A stretch of DNA of 64,000 nt from Hymenobacter sp. YIM 151500-1. Lineage in GTDB: Bacteria > Bacteroidota > Bacteroidia > Cytophagales > Hymenobacteraceae. Below, piece by piece: positions 40,620 through 48,623 of this stretch; position 1 is the first letter of the stretch, and each line of letters starts with the position of its first letter. The notes beneath the pieces are model-generated. The model had not been told where the DNA came from. It saw only the letters and a list, made by a program, of their open reading frames with translations, and searched no databases. Both the position numbers and the translations under genes were made by a program. The DNA lies in NCBI RefSeq assembly GCF_025979885.1, contig NZ_CP110139.1, forward strand, positions 4,050,001 through 4,114,000, given 5' to 3'.

Positions 40620-41384
40620 CTACCGCAGGGCCAGCGAATAGGCTACTGCCCACTCATTCTGCGCAGGGATGAGCTGATTATTGAAGCTGGGCATTCCACT
40701 CAGGCCGGTGGTCAGCATGTACACGCGGCCGGTGGCATTGAGGTTGCCACGGGTGAGGTCGTGGGCGCCGGGCAGGCCCGGCTTGCCGTCGGGGCCGTGG
40801 TCGGCGGTGTGGGCAAACAACGCGTGGCCCTCGGCCCGAGTTGCGGCCGGGGCGGCTTCCGGAGCCACGGCCAAGGTGGCGGCATCAGCCCCCGGCAGGC
40901 CAGCTGTTGTGGCGGGCCGCGCGGTATCGGCGGGTACTTCGGCTTCCGGCGTGGGCGTGGTTTCGGGCTGGCCGGCCGCCGGGGCTGGGGCAGCAGACTG
41001 TGGCGGAAGATGAGGGCGCGGCCACAGCAGGCTGCCGATATCGGCCAGGCCGTACACGACCAGCAAGCCCAGCAGCGAGAGAATGACCCCCGGCTTGTAG
41101 TGGCGGCGCAAAGCACCGATGGCCAGCGGCAGGAGCACTAGCACCAGGGCCAGCGTCTGCCACAGCCGGCCCGGCACTACCCCCGGATACCAGGCCAGCA
41201 GCGCCCCGCCCGTGCCCAGAATCAGGAGGCTAAGCAGAGAATCGGCGGCGCGGGTGCGGGCCCGCACGGCCCGGAGCGTATCGAGGCGGCCCAGCAGAAG
41301 CAGGGCAGCTTTAAAGCCATAAAACAGCAGAAACGCCAGTACCGCCAACAGGTGCAGGCGCAGGAGCAACGGAGCTACAGACAT
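40620..41384 (-). CDS. Four-helix membrane protein with a cytochrome c-like tail that lacks the heme cysteines
   Basis: 254 residues from ATG 41384 (MSVAPLLLRLHLLAVLAF). Four hydrophobic segments cover about 5-125, then an Ala/Pro/Glu linker. The last 70 residues follow mono-heme cytochrome c: 'GHALFAHTADHGPDGKPGLPGAHDLT' and 'LSGMPSFNNQLIPAQNEWAVAYSLAL' (given in pieces: 'FAHTADHGPDG', 'TTGLSGMPSF'). The usual CxxCH reads HTADH, so both heme-linking cysteines are gone while the His and the axial Met remain. It probably no longer binds heme covalently. A perfect -7 box (41393-41400) lies before the start. Confidence 0.72.
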   Translation of the reverse strand: MSVAPLLLRLHLLAVLAFLLFYGFKAALLLLGRLDTLRAVRARTRAADSLLSLLILGTGGALLAWYPGVVPGRLWQTLALVLVLLPLAIGALRRHYKPGVILSLLGLLVVYGLADIGSLLWPRPHLPPQSAAPAPAAGQPETTPTPEAEVPADTARPATTAGLPGADAATLAVAPEAAPAATRAEGHALFAHTADHGPDGKPGLPGAHDLTRGNLNATGRVYMLTTGLSGMPSFNNQLIPAQNEWAVAYSLALR

Positions 41385-41392
41385 AACAGTCG

Positions 41393-41400
41393 CAAAAGTA
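41393..41400 (-). promoter_or_regulatory. -7 box of the membrane protein gene
   Basis: TACTTTTG on the minus strand, a full match to TAnnTTTG, 8 bases before the start codon at 41384. The mRNA would have almost no leader. No -33 TTG is seen at the right spacing. Confidence 0.5.
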
Positions 41401-41493
41401 GTACAGGATGCAGGCCGCGCGGCCGGACCTTTGTAACGGCCGGAAACCAACTTTCGCACGTGCCCCACCGTAGGGCGGCCCCGGCGCCTTCCG

Positions 41494-41501
41494 TACCTTT
41501 G
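41494..41501 (+). promoter_or_regulatory. -7 box of the glycosyltransferase gene
   Basis: TACCTTTG matches TAnnTTTG exactly, 56 bases before the GTG at 41558. The region upstream is GC-rich without a -33 TTG. Confidence 0.4.
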
Positions 41502-41557
41502 CGCCACGGCCAAGCCATTGGCTGACCTCCTGTATCACTCTTGCCTCTCTTTTCTTC

Positions 41558-42688
41558 GTGCGCGTTGCTATAGTTATCAATACCAGCTGGAACATCTGGA
41601 ACTTCCGCCGCAACCTGGTGCAGGCCCTGCAACAAGCCGGACATGAGGTGCTGGCCATAGCCCCTCCCGACGCCTACTCCGAGCGGCTGGAAACCGAGCT
41701 GGGCTGCCGCTACGTGCCCATCCCGATGGAAAACAAGGGCACCAACCCCGTGAAAGATGCCCAACTGACCCGCCGCTTCTATCAAATCTACCGGCGTGAG
41801 CGGCCCGATGTGGTGCTGCAGTACACCATCAAGCCCAACATCTACGGCACGCTGGCCGCGCGCCTGGCCGGTATCCCGAGCGTCAATAACGTGTCGGGGC
41901 TGGGTACGGTGTTTATCGTGCGCAACCTGGTGAGCCGCGTGGCGCTGGGGCTGTACCGGCTGGCGTTCCGGTTTCCGAAGCGGGTGTTTTTCCAGAACGA
42001 CGACGACCGGCAGCTGTTCCTGCAGCACGGCCTGGTAGCGCCCGGCATCACCGACCTGCTGCCCGGCTCCGGCGTGGACACCCAACGGTTTCGGCCGGCC
42101 CCGCAGTGGCAGCGCCACGAGCCCTTCACCTTCCTGATGATTGCGCGGGTGCTGTATGAGAAGGGCGTGGAAGAATATTTTGAAGCCGCCCGCCTCGTGC
42201 GCGAAGCCGTGCCCGGCACCCGCGTGCAGCTCCTGGGCGGCGTAGACGAGTCGGGGGGCGTGGGCGTGAAGCGGGCCGTGTTTGAAGAGTGGCTGCAAGC
42301 CGGCCACGTGGAGTACCTGGGCACCTCCGACAACGTGCCCGAGCACATCGGCCGGGCCGACTGCGTGGTGCTGCCTTCGTACCGCGAAGGCACGCCCAAA
42401 ACCCTGCTCGAAGCCGCCGCCATGGGCAAGCCCGTGGTAACCACCGACGTACCTGGCTGCCGCGAAACCGTGCTCGACGGCCAGAGCGGCCTGCTCTGCG
42501 AGGTGCGCAACGCCCCGGACCTGGCCGCTAAGATGCTGCACGTGCTGCGCCTGCCCGCCGCCGAGCTGGAGCAGATGGGCCGGGCCGGCCGCCGCCTCGC
42601 CGAAGAGAAGTTCGACGAGCAGATTGTCCTCAACAAGTACCTGCGAATTGTTGAAGAAGTAACCTCGCCGCGCACCCGGCGCTCCTGA
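41558..42688 (+). CDS. GT4-family glycosyltransferase
   Basis: 376 residues from GTG 41558 (MRVAIVINTSWNIWNFRRNL). The N-terminal Rossmann domain includes 'VVLQYTIKPNIYGTLAARLAG' and the C-terminal one 'FTFLMIARVLYEKGVEEYFEA', 'HIGRADCVVLPSYREGTPKTLLEAAAMGKPVV', the E-x7-E donor site of GT4 retaining enzymes. It resembles transferases of capsule and exopolysaccharide loci that act on lipid-linked sugars at the cytoplasmic face. The next gene is rfbC, 77 bases on, so it likely helps make a rhamnose-containing surface glycan. Donor and acceptor sugars cannot be told. Confidence 0.85.
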   Translation: MRVAIVINTSWNIWNFRRNLVQALQQAGHEVLAIAPPDAYSERLETELGCRYVPIPMENKGTNPVKDAQLTRRFYQIYRRERPDVVLQYTIKPNIYGTLAARLAGIPSVNNVSGLGTVFIVRNLVSRVALGLYRLAFRFPKRVFFQNDDDRQLFLQHGLVAPGITDLLPGSGVDTQRFRPAPQWQRHEPFTFLMIARVLYEKGVEEYFEAARLVREAVPGTRVQLLGGVDESGGVGVKRAVFEEWLQAGHVEYLGTSDNVPEHIGRADCVVLPSYREGTPKTLLEAAAMGKPVVTTDVPGCRETVLDGQSGLLCEVRNAPDLAAKMLHVLRLPAAELEQMGRAGRRLAEEKFDEQIVLNKYLRIVEEVTSPRTRRS

Positions 42689-42765
42689 AACCCGCTAACT
42701 TGCGGCCGTTTGTGCGCGAGCCGCACCCGGCCTTCATCCGTCGTCTATTCTTACTGAGTTGCTGA

Positions 42766-43308
42766 ATGGAAATCAAACACCACGCTCTGGCGGGCGTTAT
42801 TGAATTCACTCCCCGCGTATTTGGTGATGCCCGCGGGGCCTTTTTTGAGTCGTTCAGCGAGAAAATCATGCGGGAGGCCGGCGCCGATGTGCCGTGGGTG
42901 CAGGACAACCAGTCGCGCTCCATGCGCGGGGTGCTGCGGGGGCTGCACTTCCAGTGCCCTCCGCACGCCCAGGCTAAGCTGGTGCGCGTAGCCCAGGGCC
43001 GCGCCCTCGATGTGGTAGTAGACATTCGCCGCAACTCGCCCACCTATGGGCAGCACGTAGCCGTGGAGCTGGATGCCACCCGCTTCAACATGCTTTACGT
43101 GCCTACGGGCTTTGCTCACGGCTTCGCGGCCCTCGAAGACGACACGCTGTTTCTTTACAAGTGCAGCAACTACTACCAGCCCAGCGCCGAGGGCGGCCTG
43201 TACTGGAATGACCCGCAGCTCGGCATCGACTGGGGCCTCACCGACCCCATCATCTCCCCCAAAGACCAGGTGCTGCCCCAGCTGGCGGAGTTTGATAGCC
43301 CGTTTTAG
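42766..43308 (+). CDS. rfbC: dTDP-4-dehydrorhamnose 3,5-epimerase
   Basis: 180 residues from ATG 42766. Cupin fold with 'GVIEFTPRVFGDARGAFFESF', 'QDNQSRSMRGVLRGLHFQ' (active-site His), 'VVDIRRNSPTYG' and 'VPTGFAHGFAALEDDT'. It inverts C3 and C5 of dTDP-4-keto-6-deoxyglucose in dTDP-L-rhamnose synthesis. The other rfb genes are not in the window. It follows the glycosyltransferase and ends directly at the palindromic element 43309-43717. Confidence 0.94.
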   Translation: MEIKHHALAGVIEFTPRVFGDARGAFFESFSEKIMREAGADVPWVQDNQSRSMRGVLRGLHFQCPPHAQAKLVRVAQGRALDVVVDIRRNSPTYGQHVAVELDATRFNMLYVPTGFAHGFAALEDDTLFLYKCSNYYQPSAEGGLYWNDPQLGIDWGLTDPIISPKDQVLPQLAEFDSPF

Positions 43309-43717
43309 GCCTCACCCCCCGGTCCCCTCTCCCGCGGAGAGGGGGAGCCTGACGCCAGGTCGTTCTGCGTCGCCCTGTCGGCTACCGCCTCCAGAACGGC
43401 TACCAAATTGTGCTGGTAAGTAGCCGCGTAGCGGCTGAAGGGTTGTAGTAGCCGCCACCCATAGAGAAATGTAGCGCCGCGTAGCGGGGCAAGGAACGCT
43501 CCAGCGTCTCTTGCCCCGCTACGCGGCGCTACACGTGCCTATCTTATCTGGCTATAAACCTGTAGGCCGCTACGCGGCTGTGCTGTTCATTGCCGTCCTC
43601 AGCGGTAGCCGTGCTGGAGGCGGTAGCCGTTCCGGAGGCGGTAGCCGAAGGGGCGGCGCAGAACGACCTGGCGTCAGGCTCCCCCTCTCCGTGGGAGAGG
43701 GGGCCGGGGGGTGAGGC
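43309..43717. mobile_element. 409-bp palindromic element filling the rfbC-murF junction
   Basis: About 96 bases at each end (43309-43404 and 43622-43717) are reverse complements with roughly six mismatches, opening with GCCTCACCCCCCGG. The inside holds another palindrome (about 43470-43532, GTAGCGCCGCGTAGCGGGGC and its partner) and further GTAGCCGCGTAGCGG hairpins. There is no reading frame of note. It starts right after the rfbC stop, and its last base is the first of the murF stop codon. The ends share sequence with the DUF559 element and with the inserts in the pur genes. Confidence 0.88.
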
Positions 43718-45015
43718 TACACCAGCTCTAGCAGCGTTTCCAGGCCCATGCCGCGGGAGCCTTTGATGAGGATGTGGCGGCCGCGCGGGGGGTGAGCCTG
43801 CAACCAGGCGGCGGCTTCGGGCTTGGTGGCGAAATGGTGGAAGGCCGGGGAGGTGGCCGCGTGGCGCATTTCGGGGCCCACGAGTACCACGGTGCCCAGG
43901 GCCAGGCTGTGCAGCAGCTCCCCGATGCCCCGGTGCTCGACGGCGCTTTCTTCGCCCAGTTCAAACATGTCGCCCAGGATAACCACCTTGTCGGCGGCCG
44001 GTGCCGGGCGGGAGGCGAAGCTGTGGAGGGCGGCGCTCATGCTGCTGGGATTGGCGTTGTAGGCGTCCAGCACCACGTGGTTGTGGGAGGTGCGCACCAG
44101 CTGGGAGCGGTTGTTGGAAGGGTTGTACGAGGCCAGCGCCTCGGCAATATCCGCGGGGGGCACGCCGAAATGGGCGCCCACGGCAGCGGCGGCGGCCAGG
44201 TTGGCGAAGTTGTAGGCGCCCGTAATTTGAGCTTCCACCTCCAGGCCGTTATATAAGCGCAGCACCACGTTGGGGTTGGCGCTGACCAGCTCGGCCGGGT
44301 ACGTGTCGGCTGGGCCGGGGTAGGTGACGCAGGTGGGCACCACCACGGCCAAGCCCGGCAGGCGCGCATCCTGGGTATTGACGAAAGCCAGTCCGCCCAC
44401 CGTAGCCAGAAAGCGGAACAGCTCACTTTTTCCCTTGGCAATGCCTTCTACCCCGCCAAATCCTTCCAAATGGGCCTTGCCGATGTTGGTGATAAGGCCG
44501 TGCGTAGGCTCGGCCAGCCGGCTCAGCAAGTCAATTTCGCCCTGGTGGTTGGCGCCCATCTCAATAATGGCCAGCTCATGCTCGCCCGGCCGAATGCTGA
44601 GCAGGGTGAGGGGAACCCCGATGTGGTTGTTGAGGTTGCCACGAGTGTACTGTACCCGGTAGCGGCGGCTAAGCACGGCGTAGCACAGCTCCTTGGTGGT
44701 GGTTTTGCCGTTGGAGCCGGTGATGCCCAGCACCGGAATAATCAGCTGGCGGCGGTGGTATTGGGCCAGCTCCTGCAAGGTAGCCAGCGGATCGGGGGCG
44801 TAGGTGTAGCACTCGGGGTCCTGGGCGGCCAGGGCGGCATCGTCCACGACGGCGTGGCGGGCCCCGGCGGCCAAAGCTTGGGGCGCAAAGTCGCGGCCCC
44901 GGAACGAGGGGCCGTTGAGGGCGAAGAACAGCGTATTCGGCTGCGGCTGCCGCGAGTCGGTGCTGACTGCCGAGCACTCCCGGTATCGGGCGTAAAGCGC
45001 CGCTAGATCTACCAT
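43717..45015 (-). CDS. murF: UDP-N-acetylmuramoyl-tripeptide--D-alanyl-D-alanine ligase
   Basis: 432 residues from ATG 45015 (MVDLAALYARYRECSAVSTDSRQ); an ATG 24 codons upstream lies over the divergent gene and is less likely. 'AVSTDSRQPQPNTLFFAL' is the substrate domain, 'VLGITGSNGKTTTKELCYAVL' the ATP loop, and 'NPSSMSAALHSFA' and 'VILGDMFELGEESAVEH' the C-terminal MurF signatures. It adds D-Ala-D-Ala to UDP-MurNAc-tripeptide in the cytoplasm. It is divergent from the gene at 45043 with only 27 bases between starts. Confidence 0.94.
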   Translation of the reverse strand: MVDLAALYARYRECSAVSTDSRQPQPNTLFFALNGPSFRGRDFAPQALAAGARHAVVDDAALAAQDPECYTYAPDPLATLQELAQYHRRQLIIPVLGITGSNGKTTTKELCYAVLSRRYRVQYTRGNLNNHIGVPLTLLSIRPGEHELAIIEMGANHQGEIDLLSRLAEPTHGLITNIGKAHLEGFGGVEGIAKGKSELFRFLATVGGLAFVNTQDARLPGLAVVVPTCVTYPGPADTYPAELVSANPNVVLRLYNGLEVEAQITGAYNFANLAAAAAVGAHFGVPPADIAEALASYNPSNNRSQLVRTSHNHVVLDAYNANPSSMSAALHSFASRPAPAADKVVILGDMFELGEESAVEHRGIGELLHSLALGTVVLVGPEMRHAATSPAFHHFATKPEAAAWLQAHPPRGRHILIKGSRGMGLETLLELV

Positions 45016-45042
45016 GCGGTTAAGTGCGTAACTTAGGACTAG

Positions 45043-47364
45043 ATGAAAAACGCTCGAACACTCACGGGCCGTATGCACGGCTGGCAACTATTCGCCCTGC
45101 TAAGCGCCGCCCTGGCCGGCGCAACCCGGCCAGGGCAGGCCCAAACGTTTGGCTTTGAATACCGGCCCCTGGCAAAAGTAGCAGACGGCGCCCAGACCCT
45201 GCGCAACGCCTGGGCCGGGGGCCTGAACTCGCCGCAGTTCTCTAACATCGACCTCAACGCCGACCAGCAACCCGACTTGTACGTGTTCGACCGGGCCACT
45301 AACCGCTCGTTCACCTACCTAAGCGTGCCGGCGGCCGGGGGAGCGCGGGCCTGGGAGTACGCCCCGGCCTACGAAGCCCTGTTTCCGGCCGGGCTGGTGG
45401 GCTGGGTGCTGCTGCGCGACTACGACTGCGACGGCCGCCCCGACCTGTTCACCTACGCCAACGGCGGCGACATTCGGGTGTACCGCCACGTGCCCGACGC
45501 GCAGGGGCGGCCCGGCTTTCAGCTGCTCACCGACCAGCTCACCTACTTTGCACCCGGCCCCACGGGCGGCAACGTCAACATCAACACCGGGGGCTACAAC
45601 CTGCCCGCCATCGAGGACGTGAACGGCGACGGCCGCCTCGACGTGCTGACCTACGACTTTTCCTCACCAGTGCCCAGCATCTACTACTACCGCAACACGG
45701 CCACGGCGGGCAGCTGCGGGGGCTTGCAGCTGGTGGAAGAAACCTCGTACTGGGGCGGGTTGACGGCCTGCCTTAGCGGGTGCGGGGGCTACACCTTCGC
45801 CCCCAACCGATGCCGCCCCGACGGCCAGCGGCCCACCCACACCGGCGGCTTCAACATCAGCCTCCGGGACCTGGACGGCGACGGCGACCAGGACCTGCTC
45901 ACGGCCCGCGACATGTGCCCCGAGCTGGTGAGCATCCGCAACGACGGCAGCGCCCAAACGGCCGTGTTCAGCAGCGCCGGCCTCAGCCTGAGCTTTCCGG
46001 CGGGTACCACGGCCGCCCACGTGCCCAATTTTCCGGCGGCGTATTCCGTGGATGCCACTTTCGACGGCCGCCCCGACCTGGTGGTGGCTCCCAACTTGTT
46101 TGACAACCAGGACACTGTAGACCTGCGCCGCAGCACCTGGCTGTACCGCAACAGCGCCGCGGCCGGGGCAGCCCCCATCTTTGGGCTGCTGCAGTCCGAT
46201 TTTTTGCAGCGCGACATGCTGGACCTGAGCGAAGTAGCGGCTCCCGCCCTGGGCGACTTGGACGGCGACGGACTGGTGGACCTGCTGGTGGGCAGCACCA
46301 GCCGCGACACGCCGGGCCAGATGTACCGGGCCACGCTCCGTTACTTCCGCAACGTGGGTACGGCCGCGGAGCCCACCTTTCAGCTAGTAGATAACGACTA
46401 CCTGGGCCTCTCGCAGCGGAAGCTGACCACCGTGAAGCCCCTGCTCGTGGACCTGAACCGCGACGGCGCCCTGGACCTGGTGTACACCGGCGCCCGGCTG
46501 GGCTCCTCCGACAGCCGGGTGGCGGTGCTGCTGAACGCGGCCCCGGCTGGGCAGGCGGTGGCATTCAACGCTGCCGCGCCCCTGTACCTGGAAAACCTGC
46601 CCGGCCGCCGCGGCGACGCGCCCTGCTTCGCGGACGTGGACGGCGACGGGCGCCTGGACCTGCTGCTGGGCACCAATTCGCTCGACACGCCGGGCATGAG
46701 CCTGCGCTACTACCGCAACACGGGCGCCGCCCAGCTCAGCCAGGCCTTTCAGCTAGCGGACAACGACTACGGCCGCCTGCGCACCAGCACCGGTCGCCCC
46801 GCCAACCTGCACCCCGTAGTAGCCGACTTCGACGGCGACACCCGCCCCGACCTGCTCACGGCCGACGGCAGCGGGGCCATCCGCTTCTTCTCCGACTTCC
46901 GCGCCCAGGGTTCCGCACTGACGGAACGCACCGACCTGTTTTACAACCCCTTACTCAATCAGCTGCTGCCCGCTCGCCTGGGGAGCGGAGCCGCGGTACG
47001 GTTTGCCCCCGCTGCCGCCGACCTGAACGCCGACGGTGCCCCCGAGCTGCTGCTGGGCTTGGAAAACGGCGGCTTGCACCTGTTCGGCACGCGGGGCCGG
47101 GCCGTGCTAAGCACCCGCCGCCCCGCCAGTAGCCTGCTCGTGCGCCTCTACCCCAACCCCGCCACCTCGTCCGTCACCGTGGAAGCCCCGCGCCCCGTGC
47201 GCCTCACGCTGCTGGACCTCACCGGCCGCACCCTGCGCCACTCCGCCACCTCCGCCGCCCGCCACACCCTCGATGTTAGCCTTTTGGCCGCGGGCGTATA
47301 CCTGGTGCGCTGCGAAACCGCCGACGGCCAGCAAACCACGCAGCGGGTGGAGGTGGTGAAGTGA
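45043..47364 (+). CDS. FG-GAP/VCBS repeat protein with type IX sorting domain
   Basis: 773 residues from ATG 45043, signal peptide ending 'GATRPGQAQT'. Seven or so FG-GAP-type repeats, each with a DxDxDGxxD calcium loop: 'DLNADQQPDLYVF', 'DYDCDGRPDLFTY', 'DVNGDGRLDVLTY', 'DLDGDGDQDLLTA', 'DLDGDGLVDLLVG', 'DVDGDGRLDLLLG', 'DFDGDTRPDLLTA' and 'DLNADGAPELLLG'. These build an integrin-like beta propeller used in surface adhesion. The end, 'LVRLYPNPATSSVTVEAP' to 'GVYLVRCETADG', is a type IX sorting domain. A near-consensus -7 box (TAACTTAG) lies just before the start. Confidence 0.88.
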   Translation: MKNARTLTGRMHGWQLFALLSAALAGATRPGQAQTFGFEYRPLAKVADGAQTLRNAWAGGLNSPQFSNIDLNADQQPDLYVFDRATNRSFTYLSVPAAGGARAWEYAPAYEALFPAGLVGWVLLRDYDCDGRPDLFTYANGGDIRVYRHVPDAQGRPGFQLLTDQLTYFAPGPTGGNVNINTGGYNLPAIEDVNGDGRLDVLTYDFSSPVPSIYYYRNTATAGSCGGLQLVEETSYWGGLTACLSGCGGYTFAPNRCRPDGQRPTHTGGFNISLRDLDGDGDQDLLTARDMCPELVSIRNDGSAQTAVFSSAGLSLSFPAGTTAAHVPNFPAAYSVDATFDGRPDLVVAPNLFDNQDTVDLRRSTWLYRNSAAAGAAPIFGLLQSDFLQRDMLDLSEVAAPALGDLDGDGLVDLLVGSTSRDTPGQMYRATLRYFRNVGTAAEPTFQLVDNDYLGLSQRKLTTVKPLLVDLNRDGALDLVYTGARLGSSDSRVAVLLNAAPAGQAVAFNAAAPLYLENLPGRRGDAPCFADVDGDGRLDLLLGTNSLDTPGMSLRYYRNTGAAQLSQAFQLADNDYGRLRTSTGRPANLHPVVADFDGDTRPDLLTADGSGAIRFFSDFRAQGSALTERTDLFYNPLLNQLLPARLGSGAAVRFAPAAADLNADGAPELLLGLENGGLHLFGTRGRAVLSTRRPASSLLVRLYPNPATSSVTVEAPRPVRLTLLDLTGRTLRHSATSAARHTLDVSLLAAGVYLVRCETADGQQTTQRVEVVK

Positions 47365-47383
47365 TGAGGTGACAGGTAACAAG

Positions 47384-47521
47384 TGACAGGTAACAGGTAC
47401 ACCGTCATGCTGAGCGCAGCGGAGCGGAGTCGAAGCATCTCTACTGCTTCGTCTGCACGATTGAGATTAGCCCGCGGTAGAGATGCTTCGGCTGCGCTCA
47501 GCAGGACGGTGTACCTGTCAC
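47384..47521. repeat. GTCATGCTGAGC-family palindrome with extended arms
   Basis: GTGACAGGTAACAGGTACACC and GTCATGCTGAGC on the left are matched by GCTCAGCAGGACGGTGTACC and TGTCAC on the right. Arms are imperfect. It lies between convergent genes ending at 47364 and 47541. Confidence 0.85.
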
Positions 47522-47540
47522 CCTTCACCTCATCACCTTC

Positions 47541-48320
47541 TCACTTCACCTCGAACTCGTCGCCATCTTCCAGGGCGGGGAAATGCTCGCGGAAGGCGGT
47601 GAGGTCGGTGCGGCGGAGGGCGCGGGTGATGCTGGTTTCCTGGTTGCCGACTTCGACGAGGTACTCGCCACGCATGTCCAGCAGGGCCGAGTCGCCGGTG
47701 TAGGTCTGGCTATTGCCATCGAGGCCCACGCAGTTCACGCCCAGAGTGAAGGCCAGGTTCTCGATGGCGCGGGCGCGCAGCAGCGTAATCCAGGCGGTGC
47801 GGCGGACGGCGGGCCAGTTGGCCACGTACAGCAGCAGGTCGTAGGGGTCTTGGCGGGAGTTGCGGCTCCACACCGGAAACCGCAGGTCGTAGCAAACAAG
47901 CGGGCAGATGCGCCAGCCGCGCCACTCTTCCAGCAGGCGCTGGGTGCCCGGCGTGTACACGTGCTGCTCGCCGGCCAGCGTAAACAGGTGGCGCTTGTTG
48001 TAGTAGCTCATCGAGCCATCGGGCCGCACCCAGAGCAGGCGGTTGTAATAGCGGCCTGCTTCCTCGATAATAACACTGCCCGTCACCACGGCGTCGTGGG
48101 TGGCGGCGGTGTCACGCATCCAGGCCAGGGTGGGTCCCTCCATCGGCTCAGCCAGGGCTGGTGCATCCATGCTGAAGCCGGTGGTAAACATTTCGGGCAG
48201 CACAATCAGGTCCGTCGGGACGGATATTTCCTGGATGTGCCGGCCCAGCTCCCGGCGGTTAGCTTCCGGATTGTGCCACTGCAAAGAGGACTGGATAAAG
48301 GAAACGGTGAGGTCAGGCAA
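47541..48320 (-). CDS. Omega-amidase of the carbon-nitrogen hydrolase family
   Basis: 259 residues from ATG 48320. The Glu-Lys-Cys triad is in 'LIVLPEMFTTGF', 'YYNKRHLFTLAGE' and 'CPLVCYDLRFPVWSRN'. This layout fits Nit2/YafV enzymes that hydrolyse alpha-ketoglutaramate or 2-oxosuccinamate. The next gene in the same direction (48624-49784) is a methionine-type aminotransferase, the usual partner: the aminotransferase uses glutamine as amino donor and the amidase removes its keto product. A CN-hydrolase of another specificity cannot be excluded. Confidence 0.85.
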   Translation of the reverse strand: MPDLTVSFIQSSLQWHNPEANRRELGRHIQEISVPTDLIVLPEMFTTGFSMDAPALAEPMEGPTLAWMRDTAATHDAVVTGSVIIEEAGRYYNRLLWVRPDGSMSYYNKRHLFTLAGEQHVYTPGTQRLLEEWRGWRICPLVCYDLRFPVWSRNSRQDPYDLLLYVANWPAVRRTAWITLLRARAIENLAFTLGVNCVGLDGNSQTYTGDSALLDMRGEYLVEVGNQETSITRALRRTDLTAFREHFPALEDGDEFEVK

Positions 48321-48431
48321 AGTCTGGCAGTGGTTGGGTTAAGTAAGGCAGGGAGTAGTTTAGCGAAAAATAAGCATATAATAAAGCGAAATAATTATAA
48401 TATCAGAGCTGTCTACGAAAGTTACTATACT

Positions 48432-48548
48432 GTCCTGCTCCACCTGGCGCCCGCGCAGCCGAAGCATCTTTCCCGCTTCGTTGTACTGCTAATCAGTTAG
48501 TTAAAGGGAGAGATGCTTCGGCTGCGCGGACGCCAGATGGAGCAGGAC
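48432..48548. repeat. GATGCTTCG-family palindrome
   Basis: GTCCTGCTCCACCTGGCG at the left and CGCCAGATGGAGCAGGAC at the right, with GCAGCCGAAGCATCTTTCCC and its partner inside. It is a variant of the GTCATGCTGAGC family whose right end equals that of the copy at 14063-14166. Codirectional genes lie on both sides. Confidence 0.82.
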
Positions 48549-48623
48549 ATTCAGTGCCACGACATCAGCATACGAGATGGTTCGGGTGCGCAGACGCCAG
48601 ATAGAGCAATATGGTAAGCCAGC

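Noticed and set aside
43430..43720. Short plus-strand frame within the rfbC-murF element
   Set aside because: It is made of hairpin arms (GTAGCGCCGCG, GGTAGCCG repeats) and gives Arg/Gly text with no protein character.
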